A stretch of DNA of 64,000 nucleotides from Sparassis latifolia (GCA_018466975.1 CM031561.1:744001-808000); one strand, 5' to 3'; shown: positions 1 through 11,109, numbered from the stretch's first letter. The notes: a model not told the origin generated them from the letters alone. A program made the numbers and translations.

Positions 1-477
1 ATGGGTCCTGGACGCATGAAGCCCAGTATCAGCATCCGAACTCGACAGCATCCATCCATCACCGCTTATGCGTTTCCTCTTCCAAACAACCACACCTCAT
101 CCATCCATCTATCTTGTAGGCCATTCCACATTTCATGGAAAAATGCACAAGGTACTCACCGAGCCTACCACCGTCGTCGATTTTGCTAGTTGTGAAATCT
201 CGCGGTGTCGCTATCCGGTGAGCAGGTGCATGCACGTGAGGGGCCCCCGGAAACCCTAACTTTGAGATCTTGAGATCTCTCTGAGTGGACATCCAACTTA
301 GGCAAGTGTGCAAGTTGCAAGCATCCAAGGAGTAGTAACTGGTATCTCGCTCGGTTCACCGGTCATACATGCTTTTCCTGCGCACACAGGGATATATGCG
401 TGACATGCAGAAACTACAGCAGTCTGATGTTCGTCAGGTGTTACTTGTATGATTGTGCCTGCACACTCCTACTATGA
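1..477. other. 5' edge, no gene recognised
   Basis: No coding region is supported here. The open frames are short, overlap on both strands and lack recognisable motifs. The stretch probably holds the 3' flank of the co-chaperone gene that ends at 478. Confidence 0.5.
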
Positions 478-1732
478 CTAGGTAATGTCTCTTTGAGCCT
501 TGAAGTCTTCAACCCATTTCCTTTCCACTTCACCTTTCGGTAATACCACAAATGTCAAGCATCCATTCTTGATTTCCAGGCCATCAGGGAGTTCTCCATC
601 TTTCCCTCGAGCAGCATGGCACACATCTCTGAGTGACATCCTTCTGCCTACCTTCAATAGACGCTTCCGATGGGTCATGGCGTAAATAACGAGCTGCCCA
701 TCAACGTATTCGTGTTTCGTGTCCCATTCTGGCGGAGGTGCTTGCGGTGGGAACATGACGGCAAGGTGAGCTGAGAACGGCGTATCCTCCACGAAGTGAG
801 AAACGACGTCGGAGGTCGCATATTGCGGATAAAGGAAAAATACGGGCATGATCAAGGTGCTTTGTGTGGGGTCCTCAGGATCAAAGCGGGGTAGATATGG
901 ACTTTCTGAGTCCGTCTCTGGTTGCGATATCGTGACGAAGTTGCGTTCCTGGCACACAACATACCTGTGGCACCTTAGTATCACCGACAGTGGTTGACGA
1001 CTCACCTTGAATGCAGTACGTAAGCGTCTTTTCTCCACCCCCTTTCTTCGTATCCTCTCCTGCTTCTCCTTCTCCTTCTTTTCCTGTAATGCTTTCTGCT
1101 GCGCGGTCTTCTCGCGCACGGCTTGAACACTCTCGTTATTCTGGTCGAATCGCAGACATCGGTAACAGCAATCAAGTGCCTCTTCGAACCGTTCCAAGGC
1201 CAGGAGTGCTACGGAAGAGCGATAATGCGCTTTTGATGATTGAGGGTTCAGTGTTATAGCCTCGGAGCAATCTTTCAGGACCAAGCCATAATTCTCTACA
1301 ATCCATGAATGTCAAAGCTGTTGTCACAAAATAGAGCGCGTTATCCCACTGAGTTCTAGGTTACAAGCAGCTCTATTACACAACAGAGCCTCCATAAGTG
1401 TTTTATTGGATGGGGCAGCATCCACACCCTGAGTGTAGAACTGGAGTGCTTCGCGATACCGCTTGCCTTTAAAGTAGTCGTTTCCTTGTTCTTTGAAATT
1501 TTGTGCAACCTCTGGAAATGAATAGTTCATGTGTGCCGCTAGACATTGACGATTTTACAGACTTACCGTCTGGTGTACCTTCGAACGCAAGACTTTGCAA
1601 AGCTCCGATCACAGGATCGTCCGCGGCATCCTCGGGTAGTGACTTCATGAACAAGGGAATGGAATCAAATGAAGCGAGCTTGTCATCGTCCTGAACATGC
1701 TGAGGAAGAGGCAAGGGATTGTTCGATGCCAT
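478..1732 (-). CDS. CNS1: TPR co-chaperone of Hsp90, CNS1/TTC4 family
   Basis: Four exons on the minus strand: 1732-1567, 1511-1350, 1295-1006 and 948-478, summing to 1089 nt (362 aa). The start is the MASNN methionine. After an acidic N-terminal segment, the TPR block begins at NFKEQGNDYFKGKRY and runs through NRAACNLEL and NYGLVLKDC. A charged helix (KEKEKQERIRRKG) and a C-terminal 'wheel' domain follow (MPVFFLYPQ, HEYVDGQLVIYAM, GCLTFVVLPKG). The family binds the C-terminal tails of Hsp90 and Hsp70 in the cytosol and is essential in yeast. The length is close to human TTC4 (about 390 aa). Joining the exons restores continuous family-like sequence at each junction. The gene is divergent from the dehydrogenase at 1901. 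Confidence 0.9.
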
Positions 1733-1900
1733 GACGGACGAGAAGAAGAGATCTGGGATGGACGAATTGACCAATCGAAATCGGGCTAACGATTTTTGCT
1801 CACGACCCTTGCACTCCGGACCGATCGGAGCCCGACTATATTCAGTTCGTATTTCCGACCAGTACTAGATCTGAGGAGGTGCACTTCGAAGCTGACGCAA
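1733..1900. promoter_or_regulatory. Short bidirectional intergenic region
   Basis: About 168 bp separate the start codons of two divergent genes, so the promoters must overlap or be shared. An in-frame ATG at 1796 could give the dehydrogenase a longer leader, in which case the spacer is only about 63 bp. No clear TATA box is seen. Confidence 0.5.
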
Positions 1901-3454
1901 ATGCAGGTCCGAGGTCTTGCTGCAGCTCTCAATTCGAGCGGGAAGTACAAAATTAAGGTGATTATCCAAATCAATTACCTCAGTCTAGTGTCATCGCAAT
2001 TGCGAACAGAATCCGGAATATGCTGTTGACTACTTGGTCATCGGTGGAGGTGAATAGTAGTATTCAATGTGTGCAGTGCATATCTCACTTCACTGCACTC
2101 CCTAGGTGTCGTCGGTTTGGCCGTTGCTCGAAACCTTACGCGACGTTTTCCATCCAAGTCGACTTTCCTAGTGGAGAGGCACAGCACTGCAGGGGAAGAA
2201 TCCAGGTAAATGTCATCATATGAAGTGCATGGTCATTACTTAAGCATAAGGCAGCTCTCGAAATTCGGAGGTGATCCATGCAGGTACATACCCCGCAGCC
2301 TTGTTCTAGACATACAACTTATACGCCATCACCCAGGCCTCTATTATCCGCCAGACTCACTGAAGACGCGGCTTTGTCTTCGTGGAAGACGTCTGATGTA
2401 CGAATACTGCCATGAGCACAGTATTCCACACAAGAAGATGGGGAAATTGGTCGTTGCGCGCGATAATCAGCGGTCTTACATCCAGAACCTCCACACCAAA
2501 GCTGGGAAATTAGCCTGGCCTCCACATTCGCCTGCGGATCACGAAGAGACTGTGTTGCCTACCAAGCTTATCAGTGGCGATGAGGCGCGACAGCTCGAGT
2601 CAGACCTGTCCGAGGATATCACAGCCGCACTTTGGAGCCCTGAAACCGGTATCGTGGATTCGCACGCACTGATGGAGAATCTGGAGAATGACATTGCAGA
2701 CGCTGAGGGCGGAGAGCTCGTTTACCGAACGAGTGTAGTTCGAGTGGATCCTTACAGCGAAGGATGGCTCGTGCAGATGGTCACTGGCGATGGCGAAGGA
2801 GACGCGATAGTAGCGAGGACATTGATTAATTGCTCTGGCCTCTCCGCGCATCTGGTTCTCAATGCATTGCTACCTGCTGAATCACGCATCCCCATGTATT
2901 ACGGACGAGGCTCATATGCGTCCTACCGCGGCTCAGGCGTCGAGCACGTATCTCACCTCATTTATCCATGTCCTGACGCCACCAGCCATGCCTTCCAGTC
3001 GCTGGGCACGCACTTAACGCTCGACATGGAGGGAAAGATCAGATTCGGGCCAGACCTCGATTGGCTCAATCCAAACGAGCATGCCACTGGCGAGTCCGCG
3101 GATCCAGATTTTTGGCTGAAGCTATTGATTCCGAGTGATTCGAAGCTGAAGTTGATGTACCAGGCCGTGCAGGAATACCTGCCCCACGTTGGTTTCAATG
3201 GATTCCAGCCGGATTATTGCGGGGTCAGACCCAAGCTCGTTCTCCCGCACGGAGGCTTCCAAGACTTTGTGTTCCGCAGGGACTATCCGGAGGCATTCGC
3301 AGGCGTGCAGAAGAATAGTCAGATGGCTAAATGGCCGATGATCAGCTTGTTGGGCATTGAGAGCCCAGGATTAACTTCGAGCCTCGCGATTGCAGAGCTG
3401 GTTGTAGAGGACATCTTGTGCAACAAAGAGGGTCAGGCAGAACGAACACAGTAA
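1901..3454 (+). CDS. L2HGDH: L-2-hydroxyglutarate dehydrogenase, mitochondrial
   Basis: FAD-dependent oxidoreductase of the DAO fold. Enzymes of this family oxidise L-2-hydroxyglutarate to 2-oxoglutarate in mitochondria, repairing a by-product of malate dehydrogenase. Exons are 1901-1957, 2010-2049, 2106-2205, 2255-2283 and 2337-3454, summing to 1344 nt (447 aa). A basic leader is followed by the dinucleotide-binding loop VIGGGVVGLAVAR, the family motif SRNSEVIHAG, LYYPPDSLK, and a C-terminal GIESPGLTSSLAIAE block. Exon 4 is only 29 nt. The ATG at 1901 fits a short targeting peptide; the one at 1796 would add 35 residues. It converges on the complex I gene that ends at 3484. Confidence 0.92.
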
Positions 3455-3483
3455 TTTCTCTGTAAGTACAGTGCACGAAGATT

Positions 3484-4136
3484 TCATGACGATGGTCCTC
3501 CTCGGGCAGCTACTTTGGGCTCCCAAGCCTCATACTTCGGGCGAGTTGTGTTGTATGACCTGTATGCTCCTCTGGTTCCGGTCAAGTTCTCAACCCAACG
3601 CTGTATAATCGTACAGCATTATATATGTTGGTATGGTCAATGAGACGAAACGAACGACGTACCCCCTTCCACGGAGGCGAAAGGTTCTGCATGACCCGAT
3701 CCTCTAGAGGCGGCTCCTTGCGGATATGAGAAAGCCAAGCGTGCCATTCAGCAGGTACTTGCGTTGCGTTGTAATAGTGCTATTAAAGCCCAGGAACGGT
3801 CATCAGCTGCGTAGCGTCAGACCAATTCTGAGACGGACCTGAGCGTAGTCAACCCATCGGTGACGCCCTAATGTTCCGGCATTCGCATTCGTCATAATAT
3901 ACCCAAAGGTTCAGCGTCGCACCTGGTAATTCCTCCGTTGGGTTCAAGTTCTCGAAATAGCGGTTGCCGAACCTTCACGAGTATCAGCACGATAACTGGA
4001 GCAGTGGTGAGTGCGCATACTGGTCCTTGCCCATAAATTTGCCAGATTTTGCGTCGCCGATGTACTGCAATTGACGCCACCATTCTTTGATGCCAACGCG
4101 ATATGCAGACCGTAGGGTCCGTAGGAACGAAACCAT
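3484..4136 (-). CDS. NDUFA12: NADH:ubiquinone oxidoreductase accessory subunit, NDUFA12 (B17.2) type
   Basis: A five-exon gene too fragmented to show as one reading frame. Exons on the minus strand are 4136-4021, 3972-3923, 3867-3839, 3779-3663 and 3600-3484, totalling 429 nt (142 aa), with all phases consistent. The product contains FGNRYFENLN, GRHRWVDYA, YYNATQVPAEWHAWLSHI, RKEPP, and the C-terminal WVENLTGTRGAYRSYNT and PKYEAWEP. These are hallmarks of the B17.2 subunit, which sits on the matrix arm of respiratory complex I. No catalytic residues are expected, because it is an accessory and assembly subunit. It ends 29 bp beyond the convergent L2HGDH gene. Exon 3 is a 29-nt microexon, which an automatic gene caller could miss. 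Confidence 0.9.
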
Positions 4137-4255
4137 GGTGTTCTCGTCTCTCGGAGGATTCGTCGTGGAAAGGTGGAAATGGGGAGATTTGATTACATAA
4201 TTATCACATGATACTAAAGCACGTGATGCTGAGTTCAGCCTGAGCAGTCAAGTCA

Positions 4256-4648
4256 CTCAGGCCCTGTTCGGGATCCCGATAATCCGGCCGCTGTAGAATC
4301 CTCTGCCCGCCAAAAGTTAAATGGACTCCAGAATGCCCAATATGGCTACAGATAAGATGAGATCCCATGTTGCCGGGGATTTGCCGCTCACGTGTTAAAG
4401 TCGAGACTGGTCACGACAGACCGAGACTGATGTGGAATTAGCCAATCGGTTGCTCGGCAAATCACGCCCCTTCCCAATGAAGATGTCGGTCAGGGCTCGG
4501 TTGAGGCTCGGGCACCTAAGCTAGGGTTAGAGGCTCTGGGCCAACGGTCTTTTCATCACATGACAGGTGTGCGATAATCTCTGCGCTGTTTTGGGACATT
4601 GCTAGAGCGGCTCTATAATGATTATCGGGATCCCGAACAGGGCCTGAG
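4256..4648. mobile_element. MITE-like element, 29-bp perfect TIRs, TCA duplication
   Basis: The 29 bases at 4256-4284 (beginning CTCAGGCCCTGTTCGGG) recur exactly as the reverse complement at 4620-4648. Both ends are flanked by TCA (4253-4255 and 4649-4651), consistent with a 3-bp target duplication. The 393-bp element has no coding capacity. The superfamily is uncertain: a 3-bp duplication occurs in PIF/Harbinger and CACTA elements, but the terminal bases match neither consensus clearly. Confidence 0.8.
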
Positions 4649-4761
4649 TCAGGTTTGTGCTTTAGTGGATGCCTTCCCGTAGGATTTAGAGCATTTCTAA
4701 ATCATAAAGTGAACTACAAAATGCCCCACTGTCGGAACAGCAAGATTTGCGAGACTGTGAC

Positions 4762-5000
4762 TGTTGGAAAGTAGCGCCCAAATTTCTGGAGCTCCAGAAA
4801 TTGGGGAGCACCCAAGGGCAGACAAGCCGAGGGCATGATTACAAAGAAAGACAAAGAAGGAAATTTGCTTATATAAAGTGGAGCGTCTAGAACTGTATAT
4901 ATACAGAAATCTATTTTAGGACACATAATCACGCGCCCCGATGCATCTTGACCCACCATCACTACCTTCCTATTTGGGAACTAAGGCGCGATTTCTAACA
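4762..5000 (+). repeat. copia 5' LTR
   Basis: 239 bp, TG...CA ends, paired with 20981-21219. A TATA-like TATATAAA lies at about 4870-4877 and would mark the U3 promoter. Confidence 0.93.
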
Positions 5001-5014
5001 GGTTATGAGCCCCG
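5001..5014 (+). other. copia primer binding site, complementary to the initiator tRNA-Met anticodon loop
   Basis: GGTTATGAGCCCCG follows the 5' LTR immediately. Its reverse complement, CGGGGCTCATAACC, resembles the anticodon arm of eukaryotic initiator tRNA-Met (CAT anticodon) rather than a tRNA 3' end. This matches the half-tRNA priming known for Drosophila copia. Confidence 0.75.
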
Positions 5015-5099
5015 GCTCTAGCCAATAAATACTCGGATAATAACAGCCCCTATTGTGGCTATAAAAATTGTTACCCCCTTACTAGTACGAGAACAAATA

Positions 5100-7629
5100 A
5101 TGTCGACCAGCACTAATAATATGAGCAATAGCAATGCTTACCGGATCCTGCTCCTGAAGGAAGACAATTGGCTCCCGTGGAAGTGCCGCGTTGAGGCCAT
5201 CCTTAATGAAAAGAGTCTCCAGGAGTATGTGACCGGAAAGACACCGAAGCCGCAGCCGAGTAATGACCTGGCCAATAGGGCAGCGAGAGAGGCGGAGATT
5301 AGCACCTGGGGAGAGAAGGACCTCAAGGCCCAGAACGTAATTGTGCTATCGCTGGGAGATTCCCAGATGGTGCACATCGCTGGAGCCGAGACGGCACGGG
5401 CCATGTGGAAGCAGCTTCGCACAGTCAAGGAACAGCGTGGACAGCATGAAATTCTCGCGCTGTGCTGGCGTTTTTACCGGATGCAAGCCAAGGAAGAAGA
5501 TAATATCTCCAGTCACATTATACAGCTACGACAGATCCAGGAACAACTCCACCTAATGGGGAAGGTTGTTTCTGACGAGGATTTCTGGCTCATTCTGGCT
5601 ACCTCATTACCGGAGAGCTGGGACTCTTTCCTCAGCTCTTACTTTGGCGCCATGGGCGGCAATGTTGGCGCCGAAGGTGCTGACAATGTGCGCCCTCAGC
5701 TTACATCACAAGAATTGATTGCCATCATTCTTGATGAAAATAGGCGAAGGCACGAGCGTGGCGAGCGCGGTCAATCCTCGGACCAAGTTATGGTTGCCAA
5801 AGGAAAGAAGCGCCCCTTTGGGGAATACAAAAAATGTTCGATCTGCGGAAAGCCGGGACATCTTGGTAACGAGTGTCGGCACCGCGACAAGGTCAAATGT
5901 ATGAATTGCGGAAAATTCGGGCATAAGGCCACAGATTGTTGGGCTAAAGGCGGCGGCAAAGCCGGACAGGGCCCGCCAATGAAACGGCAAAAGACGGAAC
6001 GTGCTTATGAAGTGCGTGAGGTCGAATTGAAAGAGGATGAGGCAAAAATAGCCTATGATAATGATAGTGACACTGTATCTCTCGGATCTGATGGCGAAAT
6101 CGCTTCTTTCTGTGAGTGGTTTGCTGACTCCGGGACAACTTCGCACATTACAAATCATCGTGAAGTCTTCGCGACCTATAAGGCGCTCAAAGATCACGCA
6201 ATCACGGGCATCGGACTGCAACCAACACAGGCATTGGGCCGCGGTACGGTCAATGTCGAAAGTGAAGTAGGAGACCGGAAAGTGAAATTCCGTCTCCACG
6301 GTGTACTGTATGCGCTGACAGCACCCAATAGCCTCCTCTCCATCACGCGTTTGGATGACGTGAGAGGAAGAGTACTTATGGGTAATAGTCGCGCAATACT
6401 AATAGATAAAAATAAACACACTCTTGCTATAGGCAAGAAAAATGGACGACTATATTCATTGAAATTACGTCCAATAGTTCCGCAACCTGTGCGAACCTAT
6501 ACTGCTAAGGAATACGGCCCGCATACCTGGGAAGAGTGGCACAAGATCTATGGCCATATCAGGAAACCAGCACTTATGTGATTATATCGCGAAGGGCTTG
6601 TTGATGGCCTAGAAATCTCGCCAAGCCCAGATGAAATTAATTGCGAGGCGTGCATTCAAGCAAAGGTGACATGAAAGCCATTTCCCAAAGAGATGGATGA
6701 ATGCAGCAAGGTACCTGGAGAATTATCACACACAGATGTGTGGGGACCTGCGCAGACAGCTGCTCTACAAGGGTGGAAATATTTTATTACATTTACCGAC
6801 GATTACAGTCGTCGAAGTACAGTACTATTTATGAGGCATAAAGATGAAGTAACTGAAAAGGTAAAGAATTATATTACCTATATCGAGCGCAAGTTTGGAA
6901 ACAAACCCTTGCGACTCAGGCTCGACAACGGTCGAGAATACATGAACACCAAATTAATTAACTGGTGTCAAATGAAAGGGATCGAGATGGGTCCGACTGC
7001 GCCGTACTCACCATCCCAGAACGGAGTCTCTGAGAGATTGAATTGCACACTGCTTGGACTAGCGCGCGCAATGATCTATGCGAGAGATCTACCTTGTTAT
7101 CTTTGGGCTGAAGCGATTGCTCACGCAGTCTATATTAAAAATAGATCGCCTACCCAGGCATTAAATGGGGCAACTTCCGAAGAAAAATGGAATGGGATGA
7201 AACCAAATATCTCATACCTGCAAGAATTTGGTTCCCCCGTATGGGTTCTCACGGAGGACGCAACACTATCAAAGCTAGCGCCCTGTGCCAACAAGTATAT
7301 TTTTGTTGGATACATGGACGGACCCAAAGCCATCAAATATTATGATGCGCACACGCGCCAGATTAAAATCTCACGTAATTTCCAATTTTCTTCGAATTTC
7401 CCGGACCATTTGCCTGGCAATGCGCCTCACATGCCACAAGAGCAAATAGGATCCGATGTACCTATCCTCACAGCACAGCGTGAAGGGGAGCAAAATATAT
7501 TTCCAGGCACTTTACCTAGCAATGCGTCAGACGTGCTGCATGCGGAAAGGAGACCCGAAGTCCCAAACCTCACAATGACCGCAGACGTGCGGCGCGAGGG
7601 GGAGTTAGAAACTTTCGCGCCACAGTCAC
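5100..7629 (+). pseudogene. copia gag-protease-integrase, interrupted
   Basis: A continuous reading frame runs from the ATG at 5100 to a TGA at 6579-6581. Gag is followed by two CCHC knuckles (CSICGKPGHLGNEC, CMNCGKFGHKATDC), a retropepsin active site (WFADSGTTSHIT) and the pre-integrase motif TWEEWHKIYGHI. After the TGA and a second TGA near 6672, the integrase core continues to 7629. Its catalytic acidic residues are visible in HTDVWGP, RLDNGREY and PSQNGVSERLN. At 7629 the frame is cut by the inserted LTR element and resumes at 17874. Both stops are explained by CGA to TGA changes. No functional product is expected. Confidence 0.92.
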
Positions 7630-7808
7630 TGTAACGGGTCGGTTCTGACGACTGTTACTCGTTATGGACTGCTTACTACTTACATAAGCAAGTTGCTTTT
7701 TATCCTTTACACTCACCATCTAGCTGTACTTACTCAGTCTTAGCTTACTCTGGCTATATATTGAGTCCACTACAGCTGTGGTGAGCCTAAGGATCTAGGC
7801 TCTTTACA
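7630..7808 (+). repeat. 5' LTR of the non-autonomous element
   Basis: 179 bp, near-identical to 17695-17873. TG...CA ends, with TSD GTCAC immediately to the left. Confidence 0.92.
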
Positions 7809-8784
7809 CTTTTTTTGTAGTCTCAGAACTACTGCTGAAGTTCTGCTATGACTGGATACTACTGGCTGGATGGGCAGGAGCACTCACTGTGCCCTGCACG
7901 TCATACCTACCTGGCAACACCTCTCAGGACCTCTGAAGTCACGGTCATCATCAGTGACATAGGCCGTGTTGCCAACATACTGCGAGGATGGGTTGAGGCG
8001 AACAACCTCACTCATTGGCTCACAATCGCCGACTGGCTGGTCGAGTGACATCACCACCTCGCCACCCTCCACGAGTACTATGCTTGCGAAGACGGCCTTA
8101 CCACCATCAAGCGTGCTCACCGCCGCCTTGACGCCCTTGCAGAATGCCTGGGAGCTGCCGTCACCCGCGCAACTTTCGACGTGGCATGGACGCATCACCA
8201 CATGACACGTGACCACATCAAATGTGACGTCGCCACTCCTACCGCAGTACCCGCGCTCCCTGCTTCCCCCTCCCTCGTGTCTGAAAAGCTCGCCAAGCCC
8301 GAGCACCCGTGCCACATCAAGAGCGATGCGCCGCACCTGGACCGAAAAAACCGGCCCCAAAAATCGGTAGGGGAGAGTGTGGGGGTAAAAGAGGCCGAGG
8401 AGAGAAGAAGGGAGGAGAGGAGGCCAGAGAAGAAGGTGCGGGAATGGACGCGGAGCGACCGGGAGCAGGAGCGGATGCCATGCAAGCATGACGATGCATG
8501 AGGTACGCCCACCCTGTCACCTCCCACAGCGCCGCCACCACGCACCTGTCTCACCGAGCACCCAACGACACTGACAGCCCTGACACATTCACATGCGACA
8601 CCACCGCGTCGTGGTGCACACACGCCCACAGCACCCGTGACACAGGACATGGACAACGTGCCTGCCACATCACCGGCACCAGGGGCGCGCGACCACAACA
8701 GCGTGGCACCGATGCATGTGAGCACAGCACCACAGTGCAGCTGCACGACCGCGCCCGCAGTGGCTGCAGCGCAGGACACGAACG

Positions 8785-9233
8785 ATGCGCACACCATGTC
8801 ACCAGTGCGAGGCGCAAGCCTGCGACAGCCTGACACCAATGCGCCTCGCTGTCCGGGCCACCGACCACCCAACAGCGCAGGTGGTGCCAAGCGCATCGAT
8901 GCACCGTGGCTGCGCAATGGAGCCCACAGCGACTGCAGTGCAGGATGCGGACGTCGCGACTGACACACCACTGGCGCTGAGGATGCGCCACGCAGGTGCT
9001 GATGCACGAGCGCGCCCAGCGTCGCTGATGCACCGCACCGCGCCGACAGCGTCAGGGGCGCATACCCAGGACGACGCGCCCGCCACGCCGCCAACACCGA
9101 GGGCACGCCAGGCCAGCGCCACGACCCGGGAGCGCACCGCATCACTGACGCACCCTGTTACCGTGTTGCTGATGCACCACGCCGCATCACCGGTGCGAGG
9201 GGCACGCGTCCATGACAACGTGATCCCAGTGCA
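8785..9233 (+). pseudogene. 5' part of a Pro/Ala/His-rich frame split by the Gypsy insertion
   Basis: An open frame from about 8785 to the Gypsy junction encodes a low-complexity product rich in Ala, Thr, Pro, Arg and His, built from degenerate repeats (GCTGATGCACC and CATCACCGG recur at intervals). If the Gypsy element and one GTGCA duplication are removed, the frame runs without break into 17068-17518, giving about 300 codons. The frame upstream of 8785 is interrupted, so a true start is not assigned. It could be a gag-like remnant or merely a chance GC-rich frame; there is no homology I can name. Confidence 0.4.
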
Positions 9234-9674
9234 TGTTCCGCTGGGGCGTACCACTTGTCCGAGGTTCGTCGAGCAAGTACTAAGTCGTTCGACGACTAAG
9301 TAAATGCGAGTCAAGAATCGAGAGTCAAGAAGATCACACAAGGACTAGTGATAATCCCGTGTATTGAGAGGTAAAGTAACCAGATCGAGACTGGGGTTCC
9401 AGTCGACGATTTCAGCCTTATATACTAATAGTACATGCTGAGTAATACATGCCAGTAATGGCTGAGTCAGTGAGTACCCTCGCGGTGAGGGATGAGTCAG
9501 TGAGTACCCTCACAGTGAGGGATGAGTCAGTACAGGTTCTAGACTATGGTGTCATGGTCTAGAGAGAGTCCAGATTGAGTCGAGAGATATCGAGACTCGA
9601 AGTCTCGGGTCAATGCGTAATCGTACAACGTAATCGAAAGAAAAAAGATAGGTACTCAACATACCGTTGTAACA
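9234..9674 (-). repeat. Gypsy 3' LTR (relative to element)
   Basis: 441 bp. Bounded by TSD GTGCA on its outer side and by a polypurine tract (9675-9688, purine-rich on the minus strand) on its inner side. Confidence 0.93.
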
Positions 9675-9688
9675 TAAGCCCCTTCCTA
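9675..9688 (-). other. Gypsy polypurine tract
   Basis: On the minus strand GGAAGGGGCTTA lies directly before the 3' LTR, the expected place for plus-strand priming. Confidence 0.6.
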
Positions 9689-9714
9689 TGCCGCCTTTGC
9701 CCTCAAAGGCATTC

Positions 9715-11109
9715 CTACATATCTCCTGCTTCCGATGGTGTTATGCTGTTCATCGGAAACCCTTCAGTATACAACGAACCCGTTCCATCGAAGTCAGAGA
9801 ATCGCGGGTCCGTTTGAGGGTCAGGGTAAGAGAACGCTATCTCGCATGCGTCGTAATTTGCGTAGAAGTCATGAGAGTGGGAACAACCTTCTATTGTGTG
9901 GCCAGGTGCTTGTTTTCCACAGTAGTAGCAACGCATCCTGTTGGATAGCAATGCAGGACATGCATTCGGGTCGTGGGATGTGAGGACAGATTGACAGATT
10001 ACGCAAATGGAAAATGGGCAGGTATACTTCAGATGGGTATACTGTCTGCAGAACACGCACTGGGGATGTGGTCGTTGATACGTGATGTATGCTGGGATGG
10101 TTCGGTGTGGCCTGATGAGCGCTGTGGAGAAGGCGGGAGGAAACGGGGAGATGTTCCTTCCAGGCTCACTCTCTCCTGGATCTACGAGGGTCTGAGTCGA
10201 TTGATCTGAGTGTTCAGACGTTTTGGTCTGCACTGCATTTTCCGTGGTCATCGGGGATAACCCTTCAGCATGATGGTTGGGATTGTCGCTAAAGTTCCAC
10301 TCCGATATGTAATCTGAAGGGGGGTTTGGGCGTAGAGGCCGTGCGATGGAAATACCTTCGTGAGTCGCTGCTGGAGCGGAAGACGTCGAAGCGCCTTCAA
10401 ACAAATCGAATGGGTTCGGGGTAGGAACCGTTATGGGGTCGAAGGCGAGATGTGATGGTCGCAGTGGAGGTACGGGGGGTGTTCCCTCTTGCGAGGTCTC
10501 TGGTGGCATGTCTGTTAAAAAGGTGGGGAGGAATGGCTGCGTGGCGTCTGCATCAAGCTCAATGAGTCGTTGGTACGAGTTCGTCTGGGCAAACATTAGG
10601 GCTAGCGTTTCCTCCTGTCGCTGGATTCTATCCCCCATGCTTAACGCTAACGCTTCCATCCTCTCCGTGTATCGTCGCGTTCCTGCTATTGCATGCTGCA
10701 TGGAAATAATTTCCGATTTGGCAGCTTGTTGCGAATGGATGATCCTAAGCGCATACTGCATGTGAGAGTCGTCCAATGTGGTTAGGGCTTGGAGATACAA
10801 CTCCTCGTATTCTGCAAGTACACGGACCGCCCTTGACTCGTGGAGCTCACAATTCGTCCAGGGCATGTCGGGTAAGGATGGCGTGGTGGCTCTAGAATGT
10901 ATAGGATTGATCGAGTCAACTACGCCAACGACGAAGTCTTCTAGGTCACCAATAGTTCCAATTCGTCGTGAGAATCGGAGATGGGCCCTAAGGTTATCTC
11001 GTATGTCGTGCACTGGCACTCTCCTAAAGTTCCTAGGGTGTGGCGAGGGAGTCGGAGAAGTTTCAGAAAAGTAGTTGTCGACAACAGACTGCGCTCCAGA
11101 TGATGGCAT
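9715..11109 (-). CDS. Gypsy ORF3: 464-aa protein with cysteine clusters, unknown function
   Basis: A complete 464-aa frame lies between pol and the 3' LTR, the place of env in retroviruses. Its ATG is only 9 nt past the pol stop, which suggests reinitiation or coupled translation. The N-terminal third is mainly helical with a likely coiled coil (around SQQAAKSEIISMQHAI and YTERMEALALSMGDRI). A proline/serine-rich linker follows. The last 130 residues hold paired Cys motifs: CVFC-x9-C, CVIC-x11-C, and CYYCG-x5-H-x4-C-x-H, which look like zinc knuckles or ribbons. No signal peptide or transmembrane helix is seen, so an envelope protein is unlikely. A nucleic-acid-binding accessory or duplicated Gag-like role is possible. 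I do not recognise the family. Confidence 0.8.
   Translation of the reverse strand: MPSSGAQSVVDNYFSETSPTPSPHPRNFRRVPVHDIRDNLRAHLRFSRRIGTIGDLEDFVVGVVDSINPIHSRATTPSLPDMPWTNCELHESRAVRVLAEYEELYLQALTTLDDSHMQYALRIIHSQQAAKSEIISMQHAIAGTRRYTERMEALALSMGDRIQRQEETLALMFAQTNSYQRLIELDADATQPFLPTFLTDMPPETSQEGTPPVPPLRPSHLAFDPITVPTPNPFDLFEGASTSSAPAATHEGISIARPLRPNPPSDYISEWNFSDNPNHHAEGLSPMTTENAVQTKTSEHSDQSTQTLVDPGESEPGRNISPFPPAFSTALIRPHRTIPAYITYQRPHPQCVFCRQYTHLKYTCPFSICVICQSVLTSHDPNACPALLSNRMRCYYCGKQAPGHTIEGCSHSHDFYANYDACEIAFSYPDPQTDPRFSDFDGTGSLYTEGFPMNSITPSEAGDM

Noticed and set aside
1..189. Open frame at the left edge as a partial gene
   Set aside because: Short, low complexity, overlapped by frames on both strands; nothing to support coding.
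5706..6299. 197-codon minus-strand frame
   Set aside because: Antisense to the copia gag-protease region, which carries clear conserved motifs on the plus strand.
8195..9145. 316-codon minus-strand frame
   Set aside because: It lies in GC-rich, stop-poor repeats of the non-autonomous element. Several long frames overlap on both strands and no domain is visible.
9715..11109. Calling the extra Gypsy ORF an envelope protein
   Set aside because: No signal peptide, transmembrane helix or furin-like site; Cys motifs suggest an intracellular zinc-binding protein.
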